A stretch of DNA of 64,000 nucleotides from an uncultured Bacteroidia bacterium (GCA_902790635.1 CADASN010000007.1:1-64000); one strand, 5' to 3'; shown: positions 24,802-34,275, counted from the first letter of the stretch. The notes: a model not told the origin generated them from the sequence alone. Translations and numbers: made by a program.

Positions 24802-25214
24802 GGGGTCTTCTTTTTCTTCATTTTGGAGACATCGATGATGAAGACCATCAGCGATGAGATGCAGATGGACAGGCAGTCCGCTCCGAAGTCCTTGATGTCC
24901 TGGCGGCGGTAGGGGAGCGATCCCTGGATGATCTCGGTGATGCCGGCGAAGATGCAGCCGAAGGCACAGATGCTGATCAGTGCCGCCAGGGCCTGCCAGG
25001 GCGTCTCGGTCAGGTGGTCGTAGGCGAGGAACGCCAGCACCGGGAAGGGGAAGAACATGCAGAAATGCACGATCTTGTCCATGCGGATCCCGAACAGCAT
25101 CTTCGGGACGTCCGGGAGCTTGTGGAAATTGGCGAAGCACAAGTATGCCACTCCCACGATGTAGAGGATCATCGCGATGCGGAACAGGAGCTTGCGGGTG
25201 GTGTTGGGCGTCAT
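24798..25214 (-). CDS. VanZ family membrane protein
   Basis: 138 aa with four hydrophobic segments. VanZ hallmarks are DKIVHFCMFFPF and TEIIQGSLPYRRQDIKDFGADCL (R-x-x-D-x-x-D region). The family includes VanZ of teicoplanin resistance, but most members have no known function in the envelope. It starts one base after the ABC transporter stop and overlaps the amidase start (ATGA), so the three are co-translated. Confidence 0.85.
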   Translation of the reverse strand: MTPNTTRKLLFRIAMILYIVGVAYLCFANFHKLPDVPKMLFGIRMDKIVHFCMFFPFPVLAFLAYDHLTETPWQALAALISICAFGCIFAGITEIIQGSLPYRRQDIKDFGADCLSICISSLMVFIIDVSKMKKKKTP

Positions 25215-25215
25215 A

Positions 25216-27045
25216 CTACAGGGCCTGCATGTCGTGAAGTTTGCGGTAGTAACCGCCCCGGGCGATCAGTTCGTCGTGGCGGCCGCGCTCGACGATGCGG
25301 CCGTCATCCATCACGATGATCTCGTCGGCGTTCTTGATGGTGCTGAGCCGGTGGGCGATGGCGATGGTGGTGCGGTTCTGCATCAGCTTCTCCAGGGCTT
25401 CCTGTACGCTGCGTTCGGACTCGGTGTCCAGGGAGGCGGTGGCCTCGTCGAGGATAAGGACCGGCGGGTTCTTGAGGATGGCGCGGGCGATGCTGATGCG
25501 CTGGCGCTGACCGCCCGAGAGCTTGACGCCCCGGTCGCCGATGTTGGTATCGTAGCCTTCTTCCTTGTCCAGGATAAATTCGTGTGCGCCCGCGATGCGG
25601 GCGGCGGCCTCGACTTCCTCGCGGGTGGCGTCCTGTTTGCCGAAGGCGATGTTGTTGAATACCGTGTCGTTGAACAGGATCGGGTCCTGGTTGACATTGC
25701 CCATCAGGGCGCGCAGGTCGCGCAGGCGGACGTCGCGGATGTCGGTGCCGTCGATGGTGATGGAGCCTTCGGCGACGTCGTAGAAGCGGGGGATCAGGTC
25801 CACGAGGGTGGACTTGCCGGCGCCGCTGGCCCCGACGATGGCGATGGTCTTGCCTTTCGGGATCTCCAGGTCGATGCCGTGGAGCACTTCGCGCCCGTCC
25901 TCGTAGCGGAACTTGACGCCGCTGAAGCGGATGCTCTCATGCAGGCCGTCGAGCGGCTTGGGATCCGCAGGTTCCCGGATGGGGTTTTCCGCCTGGAGGA
26001 TCACGTCGATACGCTCCATCGAAGCCAGGCCCTTGGGGATGCCGTAGGCGGCTTTCGAGAGGTCCTTGATGGGCTGGATAACGCTGTAGAGGATGGCCAT
26101 GTAGGCCATGAACGAGGGGGCGTCGATGACGGCGTGGTCGCCCAGGATGAGGGTGCCGCCGAACCACAGGACGATGGCGATCATCGCCGAGCCGAGGAAC
26201 TCGCTGACCGGGTGGGCGCTGGCCTGGCGGACGGCCACCTGCGTGTTCTTGTGGCGCATTGACTCCGTGACTTTGTCGAAACGGGTGTCCATGCGGCGCT
26301 CGGCGCGGAAAGCCTTGACGATGCGCAGGCCGCCGAGGGTCTCCTCGACCTGGCTCATCGTGTCGCTCCAGTATTTCTGTGCCTCGACGGAGTCGGCCTT
26401 GAGGCGGCGTCCGGTGGCGCTGATGATGCCGATCATCAGCGGGGCGAAGATGATCACGAACAGGGTGAGCTGCCAGGACATCCGGAAGAGGACGCCCAGG
26501 TAGATGATGATGAGGATGGGGTTCTTGATCAGCATCTCGATGGTGCTGGTGATGGAAGTCTCCACCTCCTGGACATCGCCGCTGATGCGGGCGATGATGT
26601 CGCCCTTGCGCTCCTGGCTGAAGAATCCGAGCGGGAGGGCGAGGATCTTGCGGTAGATCTCCATCCGCAGGTCCTTGACCACGCCGGTGCGGATGGGGAC
26701 CATCACGGCGGCGGCGCCGAAATAGCAGGCCACCTTGATGGCCACGATGCCGATGAAGATGAGGCAGAGCATCAGCAGGACGTGGCTCTGGCCGTAGTCG
26801 GCGATGAACTGCGAGATGTAGTAGTAGGCGTTGTTGGAGATCTCGTTGAAGGGCATCCCCCGGTGCCAGGGGATGAATTCGTAGCGGGTCTCGCTGACAT
26901 TGAAGAGGATCTGGAGGATGGGGATGAGCAGCGAGAAGGAGAAGACGTTGAAGATGGCCGACAGGATGTTGAGGACCACCGATCCGCCCACGTAGCCCTT
27001 GTACGGGGCCACGTAGCGCCTGAGTATCTTCCAGAAGGCTTTCAT
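25216..27045 (-). CDS. MsbA-like ABC transporter (fused permease-ATPase)
   Basis: 609 aa. Residues 1-320 form the type-1 exporter membrane domain (ABC_membrane) with six hydrophobic helices; SQERKGDIIARISGDVQEVE is the typical coupling segment. Residues about 350-600 form the ATPase: Walker A GASGAGKSTLVDL, signature LSGGQRQRISIARA, Walker B VLILDEATASLD and switch IAHRLSTI. It is the half-transporter type that exports lipids or lipopolysaccharide precursors as a dimer. A minus-strand -7 box TATATTTG (27060-27053) lies 7 bases before the ATG, so the leader is very short. Confidence 0.9.
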   Translation of the reverse strand: MKAFWKILRRYVAPYKGYVGGSVVLNILSAIFNVFSFSLLIPILQILFNVSETRYEFIPWHRGMPFNEISNNAYYYISQFIADYGQSHVLLMLCLIFIGIVAIKVACYFGAAAVMVPIRTGVVKDLRMEIYRKILALPLGFFSQERKGDIIARISGDVQEVETSITSTIEMLIKNPILIIIYLGVLFRMSWQLTLFVIIFAPLMIGIISATGRRLKADSVEAQKYWSDTMSQVEETLGGLRIVKAFRAERRMDTRFDKVTESMRHKNTQVAVRQASAHPVSEFLGSAMIAIVLWFGGTLILGDHAVIDAPSFMAYMAILYSVIQPIKDLSKAAYGIPKGLASMERIDVILQAENPIREPADPKPLDGLHESIRFSGVKFRYEDGREVLHGIDLEIPKGKTIAIVGASGAGKSTLVDLIPRFYDVAEGSITIDGTDIRDVRLRDLRALMGNVNQDPILFNDTVFNNIAFGKQDATREEVEAAARIAGAHEFILDKEEGYDTNIGDRGVKLSGGQRQRISIARAILKNPPVLILDEATASLDTESERSVQEALEKLMQNRTTIAIAHRLSTIKNADEIIVMDDGRIVERGRHDELIARGGYYRKLHDMQAL

Positions 27046-27085
27046 ACTATCCTACAAATATAATAATATTCTGTAATAATCCGCC

Positions 27086-27141
27086 AGACAAGCAAGACCG
27101 GCTGCTCCGCAAAAACGCTTCGCAACCGGTCCCGCTTGTCT
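27086..27141. terminator. Long inverted repeat between the M28-like and ABC genes
   Basis: Arms 27086-27101 and 27126-27141 pair over 16 positions with two mismatches (AGACAAGC...GACCGG). The loop is 24 bases. It is a likely terminator for the minus-strand M28-like gene, though without a T-run. Confidence 0.5.
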
Positions 27142-27253
27142 TTGGCTCATCGTATGATCCGGCAGCCGACCTTCCCACCCTCCGCACGGCCCCCGACGGC
27201 ACAGGCAAACGGCCACTGGCTCACGCATGGCGAACGCACCGGCTGCCGGGGTG

Positions 27254-28120
27254 TTAAAGGAGGCTGAGAAGCCAGGATGCGATCAGGTCGATGCGGCGGG
27301 CGAGGACGGCGTAGTCGAGGGAGGCGGCGGTGTCGGCGGGTTTGTTGGTGTTGAGGGTGATGCCGGAGGTGAACATGACGGCGGGGATGCCGGCTTCGAG
27401 GAAGCAGCGCTGGTCGCCGACCCGGCGGTAGAAGAGTTCCGTGAAATTGGCGCTGCCATAATAATCATAAGCCAGGTCGAGACCCGGCCCCCGGTTGGCG
27501 GCTTCCAGGCCGGTGCGGAAGGCCGCTCCGCCCAGTGCAATCAGGTAGTCGGGGCGGCTGCTGCGGATGGGGGCGAGGGTGGATCCGATCTGGTCGAGGT
27601 TGACCATCGCGCGGATCGGGTATTCCTGGCGGAAACGCTCAAGGAAGGCCCTGGAGCCGGCAAGGTCGGCGTGGTGGCCGTCGAAGGCCACGAAAATCAG
27701 CCCGGTCGGGCCGGTGCAGGCCCCGGGCAGCGAGCGGGCCAGCGCGAGCAGGGCGGCGAGTCCGGAGGCGTTGGCGTCGGCTCCGGGATAGAGCGTGCCG
27801 TCAAGCGTGCCCAGCCCGTCGGAATAGGCCCCCACGACGATGTACGAGCGGAACCAGCCGGGCGTCACGGCCACGACGTTGTGGCCGGCTTTCGCCCCTG
27901 CGGGGAAACTCTGGACCGTGGTCCGCAGGCCGGCATTGCGCAGCTCGCGGAGCAGGTAGAGGGTTGCCGACTGTGCCCCGGCGCTGCCGCAGGCGCGGCC
28001 CGTCTGCAGGGAGTCTGCGAAGAACTGCACTTCCGCGCGCAGCCCGGCCGTCCCGTCCTGTCCGGACAGGGACAGGGAAAACAGCAGGGCGGGCAATACG
28101 ATTTTGAGGAGTCGCTTCAA
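27254..28120 (-). CDS. M28-like protein lacking usual zinc ligands
   Basis: 288 aa; signal peptide 1-20. The fold markers of M28 aminopeptidases are present in order: VVGAYSDGLGTLDGTLYPGADANASGLAALLALAR, then LIFVAFDGHHADLAGSRAFLE and VNLDQIG, ending GIPAVMFTSG. However, canonical ligands differ: HxD is YSD, the bridging Asp in the ADDNASG-type motif is Ala, the EE pair is not present (GHH), and no His follows MFTSG. It may be a non-catalytic relative or a subfamily with another metal site. It is divergent from the TPR gene. Confidence 0.75.
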   Translation of the reverse strand: MKRLLKIVLPALLFSLSLSGQDGTAGLRAEVQFFADSLQTGRACGSAGAQSATLYLLRELRNAGLRTTVQSFPAGAKAGHNVVAVTPGWFRSYIVVGAYSDGLGTLDGTLYPGADANASGLAALLALARSLPGACTGPTGLIFVAFDGHHADLAGSRAFLERFRQEYPIRAMVNLDQIGSTLAPIRSSRPDYLIALGGAAFRTGLEAANRGPGLDLAYDYYGSANFTELFYRRVGDQRCFLEAGIPAVMFTSGITLNTNKPADTAASLDYAVLARRIDLIASWLLSLL

Positions 28121-28140
28121 TTCGGGTCCGATAATTGTTT

Positions 28141-28148
28141 ATCTTTGC
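28141..28148 (+). promoter_or_regulatory. -7 box of the TPR gene
   Basis: TATCTTTG ends 7 bases before the ATG at 28156, implying a nearly leaderless mRNA. Confidence 0.5.
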
Positions 28149-28155
28149 AAAGTTA

Positions 28156-30138
28156 ATGAAAAAGTTTCTGCTGACCATAACGGGCCTCCTGCTGGGAGTG
28201 TCTTTCGCTTTCGCGCAGTATGACAAGGATGTCTTCATGTGGCGGGGGCGGCAGGCTTTGTCCGATGGGAAGTATGCGCTGGCCATCGAGAATTTCAACG
28301 TGCTGTCGCGGCTGGATTCCACGGATTACTGGAGTTTCTTCTTCCGCGGCATCGCCAAGTACAACCTCGGCGACCTGCGCGGCGCGCAGACGGATTTCAA
28401 TACTTCCGTCCGGCTCAACCCCGTGTTTACCAATGGCTTCCACTACCGGGCCATCACGGAGAGCCGTTTCGGCGACTACGAGGCGGCGTTCCGGGATTTC
28501 GACCGGGCGCTCGAACTGCGCCCCGGGCAGGTGGGCATCTATTTCTCCCGCGGGGTGGCCAATTTCCTGGCGCAGAAGTTCGAGGACGCCGTTGCGGATT
28601 TCGACTATTATATCAAGAAGGAGCCCCGGGATCCTGCCGCGTTCCTCAACCGGGGTGCCTGCTACCTTTTCCTGACGGACACGACCCGGGCCCTGGCGGA
28701 CTACAACCGGGCCATCCGGCTCGACCGCCTGGAGCCCGAGGGCTATGTGCGCCGGGCCCGCGTCTATGCTTCGCAGAAGCGTTACGACGAGGCGATCGCC
28801 GACCTGGACCAGGCGATCGGCCTGGACCGGGAGAATACTTTCGCCTATTTCAACCGGGCCCTGCTCTACTATGAGACCAAGCGCTACAATGAGGCGATGG
28901 CCGATCTCAATACCGTGCTCGATTACGAGCCCGGCAATGCGCTGACACTCTACAACCGCAGCCTCATCTATGCCCAGGTGGGCGCCTTCGAGCAGGCGCT
29001 GGAGGACATGGACCGCGTGATCAACATCAATCCCGGCAACGTGCTGGCGCACTACAACCGGGCGGCCATCTTCGTGGAGATGGGCCGTTGGCAGGACGCC
29101 CTGGAGGACTACAACAAGTCCATCGAGCTGTATCCCGATTTCGCGAAAGCGTACCTGAACCGCTCCTACGTGGAGAATATGCTCGGGCGCATGCGCGAGT
29201 CCCGCGCGGACTACCAGACCGCGCAGCAGAAGGTGCGGGACTACCGTGCGCGGAGCGGCGAGGCCTCTTTTGCCGATACGACCCGCAAGTACAATTCGCT
29301 GCTGGCGCTGGATGCGGACTTCGCGAAAAAGGACTTCGACAACGAGCTCCTGCAGCACCGCGACATCGATATCCGCCTGCGGCCGCTCTACCGCTTCAGC
29401 CTCGCGCCCGAGCGGGAGAACCGCAGCGTCGCGCTGTCGCACCGCTACGAGAATGTCCTGATTGACCGCTTTATCGACGCGGCGCCGACTCCGATCACCC
29501 TCGGCAATACGGAGAGCAAGGGCACGGACAACTACCTGTTCACGGCCAATGCGGAGGAGTATTTCGTCAAGGGCCTCCAGGAGCTGCAGCGAAAGCAGTT
29601 CAACTCCGCCCTGAACTGGTTCGACAAGGCCGTGGCCGCGGCCGGAGACGACAGCGAGCGCGACCGGTATGCTCGTTACTACAAGGCGTTCTACCTGATG
29701 AACCGGGGCGTGCTGAAGGCGGAGATGATCGATTTCATCGCTTCGCTCGAAGGCAATGTGCAGACGCTTTCGATGGATACGGACGGTACCACGCGGGCCC
29801 GCGTGAGCGACCGGGTGGCCCGGACCTACGATTATTCCGAGGCGGTCGCGGATATCCGCGAAGCCCTGTCGATCCTGCCCGACATCCCGTATCTCTATTT
29901 CGACCTGGGCAACCTGGAGTGCCTGTCGTCCCGCTTTGTCGAGGCACTGGAGAACTACGACATGGCGATCAAGCTCTATCCGGGGATGGGCGATGCATAC
30001 TACAACCGCGGGCTCGTGCTGATCTATCTGAAAGACAAGGAAAAAGGGTGCATCGACCTGTCGCGCGCCGGGGAGCTCGGCGTAGCGGACTCCTACAGCG
30101 TCATCTCCAAGTACTGTACGGATGAAAACAACAATTAA
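28156..30138 (+). CDS. Periplasmic TPR-repeat protein
   Basis: 660 aa from ATG 28156; signal peptide about 1-20 (LLLGVSFAFAQ). Residues 25-390 and about 480-655 are TPR repeats of 34 residues, with the consensus seen in AYFNRALLYYETKRYNEAMADLNTVLDYEPGNA and adjacent units; roughly ten to thirteen repeats. The middle region (LRPLYRFSLAPERENRSVALSHRYENVLIDRF) is not TPR. TPR proteins act as scaffolds for other proteins; no partner is indicated. The gene overlaps the following MBL-fold gene by 17 bases, so the two are translationally linked. Confidence 0.85.
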   Translation: MKKFLLTITGLLLGVSFAFAQYDKDVFMWRGRQALSDGKYALAIENFNVLSRLDSTDYWSFFFRGIAKYNLGDLRGAQTDFNTSVRLNPVFTNGFHYRAITESRFGDYEAAFRDFDRALELRPGQVGIYFSRGVANFLAQKFEDAVADFDYYIKKEPRDPAAFLNRGACYLFLTDTTRALADYNRAIRLDRLEPEGYVRRARVYASQKRYDEAIADLDQAIGLDRENTFAYFNRALLYYETKRYNEAMADLNTVLDYEPGNALTLYNRSLIYAQVGAFEQALEDMDRVININPGNVLAHYNRAAIFVEMGRWQDALEDYNKSIELYPDFAKAYLNRSYVENMLGRMRESRADYQTAQQKVRDYRARSGEASFADTTRKYNSLLALDADFAKKDFDNELLQHRDIDIRLRPLYRFSLAPERENRSVALSHRYENVLIDRFIDAAPTPITLGNTESKGTDNYLFTANAEEYFVKGLQELQRKQFNSALNWFDKAVAAAGDDSERDRYARYYKAFYLMNRGVLKAEMIDFIASLEGNVQTLSMDTDGTTRARVSDRVARTYDYSEAVADIREALSILPDIPYLYFDLGNLECLSSRFVEALENYDMAIKLYPGMGDAYYNRGLVLIYLKDKEKGCIDLSRAGELGVADSYSVISKYCTDENNN

Positions 30139-30964
30139 GTTCAAGTCCTTCACCTCCGGCAGCTGCGGGAATTGCTATTTCATCGGGATTTTCGGTGAGG
30201 ATGACACCTGCGAGGCCGGGGTGCTGGTGGATGCCGGCTTCAGCCCGCGCCGCCTCAGGAAGGAGTTGGAGCGGGAGCATCTGGGGTTCGGGGATTTCGC
30301 CGGGTTGCTGATCACCCACGACCACAATGACCACATCCGTTCGCTGGGTTCCTATTGCAAGCATCTGCGCAAGCCGGTGTGGACGCCGCCGGAACTGGCG
30401 GGCGCGCTCTCGCGCCATTTCATCACGGGGGAGTATTACGGTGGCTGCCGGCAGGAGCTCGCCCCCGGCTGGAACGAACTGGTCCCCGGGCGCATCCGGG
30501 CACAGTATTTCGAGGTGCCGCACGATGCGTCCTACACCGTCGGCTATGCGCTGCTGCTGGATGATTATAAGTTCGTAATCATGACGGACATCGGGCGGAT
30601 GGTGCCGCAGGCGCTGGCGTTTGCCCGGCAGGCGGACACGGTCGTGATCGAGTCCAATTACGACCTCTACATGCTCCGGCACGGCAGCTATCCCCGGGAG
30701 CTGCAGGACCGCATCTGCGGGGGGAACGGCCACCTCTCCAATGCCGAATGCGCGGAAGCGATCGGGGACTTCGCGCATCCCGGCCTGCGCAACATCTTCC
30801 TCTGCCACCTGAGCGAGCACAACAATACGCCCGAACTCGCCCTCCGGGCCAGTTCGGAAGTCCTGAGCGGACTTTTCGCCCCCGGCACCGCCCTGCAGGA
30901 CGAGCGCATCCCGCGCCTCTGCCCCCTTCCCCGCATGACCCCCTCGCCCCTGTTCGTCCTGTAG
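30122..30964 (+). CDS. MBL-fold metallo-hydrolase (YycJ/WalJ-like)
   Basis: 280 aa. The beta-lactamase fold motif ITHDHNDHI gives H-x-H-x-D-H, preceded by SGSCGNCYFIG and VLVDAGFS and followed by VPHDASYTVGY, IMTDIGRM and FLCHLSEHNNTPE. This matches the cytosolic YycJ-like phosphoesterase/exonuclease branch. The last 25 residues (PRLCPLPRMTPSPLFVL) are unusual and may be a frame extension. The start overlaps the end of the TPR gene. Confidence 0.85.
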   Translation: MKTTIKFKSFTSGSCGNCYFIGIFGEDDTCEAGVLVDAGFSPRRLRKELEREHLGFGDFAGLLITHDHNDHIRSLGSYCKHLRKPVWTPPELAGALSRHFITGEYYGGCRQELAPGWNELVPGRIRAQYFEVPHDASYTVGYALLLDDYKFVIMTDIGRMVPQALAFARQADTVVIESNYDLYMLRHGSYPRELQDRICGGNGHLSNAECAEAIGDFAHPGLRNIFLCHLSEHNNTPELALRASSEVLSGLFAPGTALQDERIPRLCPLPRMTPSPLFVL

Positions 30965-30998
30965 CGGAGACGGAATTCCCAGGCGATCATCATCCCTG

Positions 30999-31406
30999 CT
31001 AAAAGACCGTATTGACCAGCTCCCGGCCGAGTTGGTGGAGGGCTGAAGCGATTTTGGCGACCTGCGCTTTCCGAGGTTTCGAGATCCCGTGCTGATAGGC
31101 CCAGAGCTGTTTCGGATGGATGCCGGACAGGCGCCCAAGGGCGGTCGGGGTGATGACTCCCGAATAATATTCCAGCATGGTTCGGACATCCCAGTGGGTG
31201 ACAAACTCATACGCGTCATCCAGCCAGTCCGGGTAGATCAAGGCATGTTCCCGACCCGTCTCCCGGGTCAGACGCAAGGTCTCTTCGAGTTCTTTCCTGG
31301 CGGCATCCGGCGTGTGCCCGCTGCCGAACAGGGCGGGGTGGTCATTGCAATAGGCGCTGTAGAAACCATCCTGGGCAATATTGATGGTAATGTCAACCTT
31401 TTTCAT
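30999..31406 (-). CDS. hicB: HicB-family antitoxin
   Basis: 135 aa. The N-terminus has the HicB fold (ITINIAQDGFYSAYCND, TPDAARKELEETLRL). The C-terminal helix-turn-helix is TPTALGRLSGIHPKQLWAYQHGISKPRKAQVAKIASALHQLG. It neutralises HicA and represses the operon. Its start overlaps hicA by 4 bases (ATGA), as expected for the pair. Convergent with the MBL gene, 34 bases away. Confidence 0.9.
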   Translation of the reverse strand: MKKVDITINIAQDGFYSAYCNDHPALFGSGHTPDAARKELEETLRLTRETGREHALIYPDWLDDAYEFVTHWDVRTMLEYYSGVITPTALGRLSGIHPKQLWAYQHGISKPRKAQVAKIASALHQLGRELVNTVF

Positions 31407-31597
31407 TTTGCTAAATTGATATTCAAGTCTTTCAGTATCTTTCTGGCAAAGATGTCGTCAATCTCTTTTCCCTTATGAAACGGGACCGTGTAAACCTTGC
31501 CGTCTTTCTCGTATCGGATATGGCTGCCTTTTCCGCGTTCCGGCAGGGGCCGCCAATGGTTCTTCCGAATGATTCTATGCAGTTCGGCGTATTTCAT
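31403..31597 (-). CDS. hicA: HicA-family mRNA interferase toxin
   Basis: 64 aa from ATG 31597. The dsRBD-like toxin motifs are intact: MKYAELHRIIRKNHWRPLPE, GKGSHIRYEKDGKVYTVPFH with the catalytic His in GSHIRY, and a C-terminal helix (ARKILKDLNI). HicA cleaves mRNA at ribosomes when released from HicB. It lies first in the operon. An upstream in-frame TTG (31669) could extend it, but the family starts at MKY. Confidence 0.9.
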   Translation of the reverse strand: MKYAELHRIIRKNHWRPLPERGKGSHIRYEKDGKVYTVPFHKGKEIDDIFARKILKDLNINLAK

Positions 31598-31704
31598 AGT
31601 TTGTCGTGTTCGGTCTTGCAAATATAGAAATTTTTCTACGATATCGTTGTTTTCATTGATAATTTTCAATGAATGCGTGATTCGGTTTTGTCCCGGATTA
31701 TTGT

Positions 31705-31712
31705 TATATTTG
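31705..31712 (+). promoter_or_regulatory. -7 box of pgi
   Basis: TATATTTG lies 36 bases before the pgi ATG at 31749. TTTTG at 31686-31690 is only 14 bases upstream, so the -33 element is uncertain. Confidence 0.5.
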
Positions 31713-31748
31713 TAAATTCAATGAAACTAATACTAACTCGATACAATT

Positions 31749-33077
31749 ATGGTCAAAGTCAATGTGGGAGGCTGCAGCTCCTTTGTCAAAGATGCAGATT
31801 ATCAGAAGTATGTAGAGAAGGCCCTGGCGGCTTTTGATGTGCTGGACTCCGAGACGGGGGCGGGCAATGATTTCCTCGGATGGAAGACCCTCCCGGTCGA
31901 TATCCCCGAGTCCCTGATCGCCGACTGCGAGGCGATCCGCGACGACTGGTCTGCCAAGGGTGTGGACCTGGTGATCGTCATCGGCATCGGCGGCAGCTAC
32001 CTCGGCGCCCGCTGCGCCATCGAGGCCCTTTCCCACGGTTTCGTGCGCAAGAGCGGCGTGCCGCAGATCGCTTTCGCCGGCAGCAACCTTTCCGAAGACT
32101 ATCTTGCTGAACTGATGGACCTTGCCCGGATGCGTAACACCGCCTGCGTGGTGATCTCCAAGTCCGGCACCACCACCGAGCCGGCCGTCGCCTTCCGCAT
32201 CGTGAAGGAATATATCGAGAAGACCTACGGCAAAGCCGAAGCCGCATCCCGCATCGTGGCCATCACGGATGCCAAGAAGGGTGCGCTGAAGACCCTGGCC
32301 ACCCAGGAGGGCTACAAATCCTTCGTCGTTCCCGACAACGTGGGCGGCCGCTATTCCGTCCTGACCCCGGTCGGCATCCTGCCGATCGTGCTGGCCGGTT
32401 TCGACATGCGCGCCATGCTGAAGGGTGCAGCCGCGGAGCGCGAGGCCCTGCTGAAGAAGTCCGCCGACAACGGTGCCGTCCAGTACGCCGCCATGCGCAA
32501 CCTGCTCTACCGCGAACTGGGCAAAAAAGTGGAGATCCTCGTGACCTTCAACCCCAAGCTCCAGTACCTGGGTGAATGGTGGAAGCAGCTCTACGGCGAG
32601 TCTGAGGGCAAGGAAGGCCGGGGCATCTTCCCCGCCTCCGTCGTCTGCACGACCGACCTGCATTCCATGGGCCAGTTCATCCAGGAGGGCGACCGCGTGA
32701 TGTTTGAGACCACGGTGACCGTGGAAAATGCCGCCCGCGAGGTGGTGATCGGCTCCGATGAGCAGAACCTGGACCAGCTCAACTACCTGGCCGGCAAGCG
32801 CGTCGAGCACTGCAACAAGATGGCCCAGCTGGGCACCAAGCTCGCCCACATCGACGGCGGCGTGCCGCAGATGGAGGTGAGCGTGGAGCGCCTCGACGAG
32901 GAGCATCTCGGCGCCATCTTCTATTTCTTCGAATTCGCCTGCGGCATCAGCGCTTACGTGCTCGGGATCAACCCGTTCAACCAGCCGGGCGTGGAAGCCT
33001 ACAAGAAGAACATGTTCGCCCTGCTCCGCAAGCCGGGCTATGAGGCACAGACAGAGGAGATCCTCAAGCGCATCTGA
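31749..33077 (+). CDS. pgi: Glucose-6-phosphate isomerase
   Basis: 442 aa, about the usual bacterial short-form length. It interconverts glucose 6-phosphate and fructose 6-phosphate in glycolysis. Visible: the phosphate-binding VIGIGGSYLGARCAIE, VVISKSGTTTEPAVAFR, the catalytic Glu region GESEGKEGRGIFP, and the C-terminal NPFNQPGVEAYKKNMFALL with its conserved Gln and Lys. It stands alone, with a small lipoprotein gene converging at 33078. Confidence 0.95.
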   Translation: MVKVNVGGCSSFVKDADYQKYVEKALAAFDVLDSETGAGNDFLGWKTLPVDIPESLIADCEAIRDDWSAKGVDLVIVIGIGGSYLGARCAIEALSHGFVRKSGVPQIAFAGSNLSEDYLAELMDLARMRNTACVVISKSGTTTEPAVAFRIVKEYIEKTYGKAEAASRIVAITDAKKGALKTLATQEGYKSFVVPDNVGGRYSVLTPVGILPIVLAGFDMRAMLKGAAAEREALLKKSADNGAVQYAAMRNLLYRELGKKVEILVTFNPKLQYLGEWWKQLYGESEGKEGRGIFPASVVCTTDLHSMGQFIQEGDRVMFETTVTVENAAREVVIGSDEQNLDQLNYLAGKRVEHCNKMAQLGTKLAHIDGGVPQMEVSVERLDEEHLGAIFYFFEFACGISAYVLGINPFNQPGVEAYKKNMFALLRKPGYEAQTEEILKRI

Positions 33078-34139
33078 TCAGTTGAACTGATACTCCGAGG
33101 GGGCCTTGAGTCCGGGTATTCCATAATACGCGGACACAAGGTCCCCTTTGATATGGATTTTCCGTCCCAGGAGTTCCGGGTGATCCTGCAGGTTGAGCGC
33201 ATCGCGCAGATCGCCTTTCGGGAGCTCCACGGTGAGGCAGTGGTCCTTGTCCTGGGTGGTTGCGCGCGTCCCCAGGGCGAGGTTGGTGTTTTTGGTGAAC
33301 GGCGCCGTGAAACTGATCTTGCCCGTGCCGGTGGCCACCCCCACGATGTAGCCGCAGACCCAGACGCCCTTTTCGTCCGGATGCATCCGGGCGGCAGCGA
33401 CGTCGTAGGCTCCTTCGGGCTCGCCGGCAGCCTGCCTGCCATAGACCAGGCGGTCTGAGATCCAGGTGCGGCTGGTGTCCAGCTGCAGGGAGATGCTGCC
33501 GGACTTGGTGTCCACATTGGCGCAGACGCGCATCGACAGGACCTGGCAGGCTTCGAGCGTGCGGGTGAAGAGGGTCTGCACGAAGCCGCCGTCGTCCATC
33601 AGCAGCGACACCGTCCCGGGCCGGAAATAAGCCGTGCGGGTCTCGTCGTAGCCGTAGGGGAGGCTGCCGTCACTGCTTTTCAGGGACAGGGACCCTTCGG
33701 GAAATGCCTGGCGGAAGGAGTTGTCCCATTCCAGCCGGAGGCCGCTGTTGAGCTGGTGGCATTCGAGCGTGACGGCTATGCTGCTGCCTGCCGCGACGCT
33801 GATGACTTGGGTGTCACCCCATTGGGGCGCGTCGAAGGCGGGTTGGTCGAACGGGGCGGAGACGGCGCTCACGGTGTAGGAGCCGGCCGGGACGGTCAGG
33901 ATGTCGGGAGATTGGGCATAGGGGCCGTTATAGAGGATGTCTCCGCCGGCGCCGGTCACCGTGAGGAGGAAGGTGCCGGTGTCCGGAAGGCCGGAGGCGG
34001 AGCGGGTGCCGGAGGCGGGGAGGTTGCGGAGGGAGATGAGCAGGGTGCCGGTTTTTCCTTGGCGGAAAAGGTCTTGGCAGGAGACGGGGAGGAGCAGGAA
34101 GGTGGCGAGGATCGCCAGGAGTTGGAGGGTCGTTTTCAT
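33078..34139 (-). CDS. DUF4493/DUF6359 lipoprotein
   Basis: 353 aa from ATG 34139; lipobox LPVSC (Cys21). Residues 30-240 are DUF4493-like (TGTLLISLRNLPASGTRSA, then VPAGSYTVSAVS), a beta-sandwich often in fimbrillin-type surface proteins. Residues about 255-353 are a DUF6359 OB-fold-like domain: VCGYIVGVATGTGKISF, CLTVELPKGDLRDALNL and GRKIHIKGDLVSAYYGIPGLK. The same OB domain ends near base 85 in the partial gene at the window start. No catalytic motif is visible. Probably a surface binding protein. Confidence 0.8.
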   Translation of the reverse strand: MKTTLQLLAILATFLLLPVSCQDLFRQGKTGTLLISLRNLPASGTRSASGLPDTGTFLLTVTGAGGDILYNGPYAQSPDILTVPAGSYTVSAVSAPFDQPAFDAPQWGDTQVISVAAGSSIAVTLECHQLNSGLRLEWDNSFRQAFPEGSLSLKSSDGSLPYGYDETRTAYFRPGTVSLLMDDGGFVQTLFTRTLEACQVLSMRVCANVDTKSGSISLQLDTSRTWISDRLVYGRQAAGEPEGAYDVAAARMHPDEKGVWVCGYIVGVATGTGKISFTAPFTKNTNLALGTRATTQDKDHCLTVELPKGDLRDALNLQDHPELLGRKIHIKGDLVSAYYGIPGLKAPSEYQFN

Positions 34140-34275
34140 AGTGTTTACCTTTGATCGTTGTTTCGGGCCGCAAGATGCACAAAAACTCCATACTGTCCAT
34201 TCAGAATCATACAAATCGCTCCGCCGCTGCCGTTTTTCCACGATCATTTCCGTTTCCGCAATGTTCTCTTTGTTT

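Noticed and set aside
22864-24912. 682-codon plus-strand frame opposite the amidase
   Set aside because: Gly/Ala/Val-rich shadow without motifs; the amidase on the other strand has full domain support.
31403-31669. Longer HicA starting at TTG 31669
   Set aside because: Adds 24 residues not found in HicA proteins; ATG 31597 gives the standard length.
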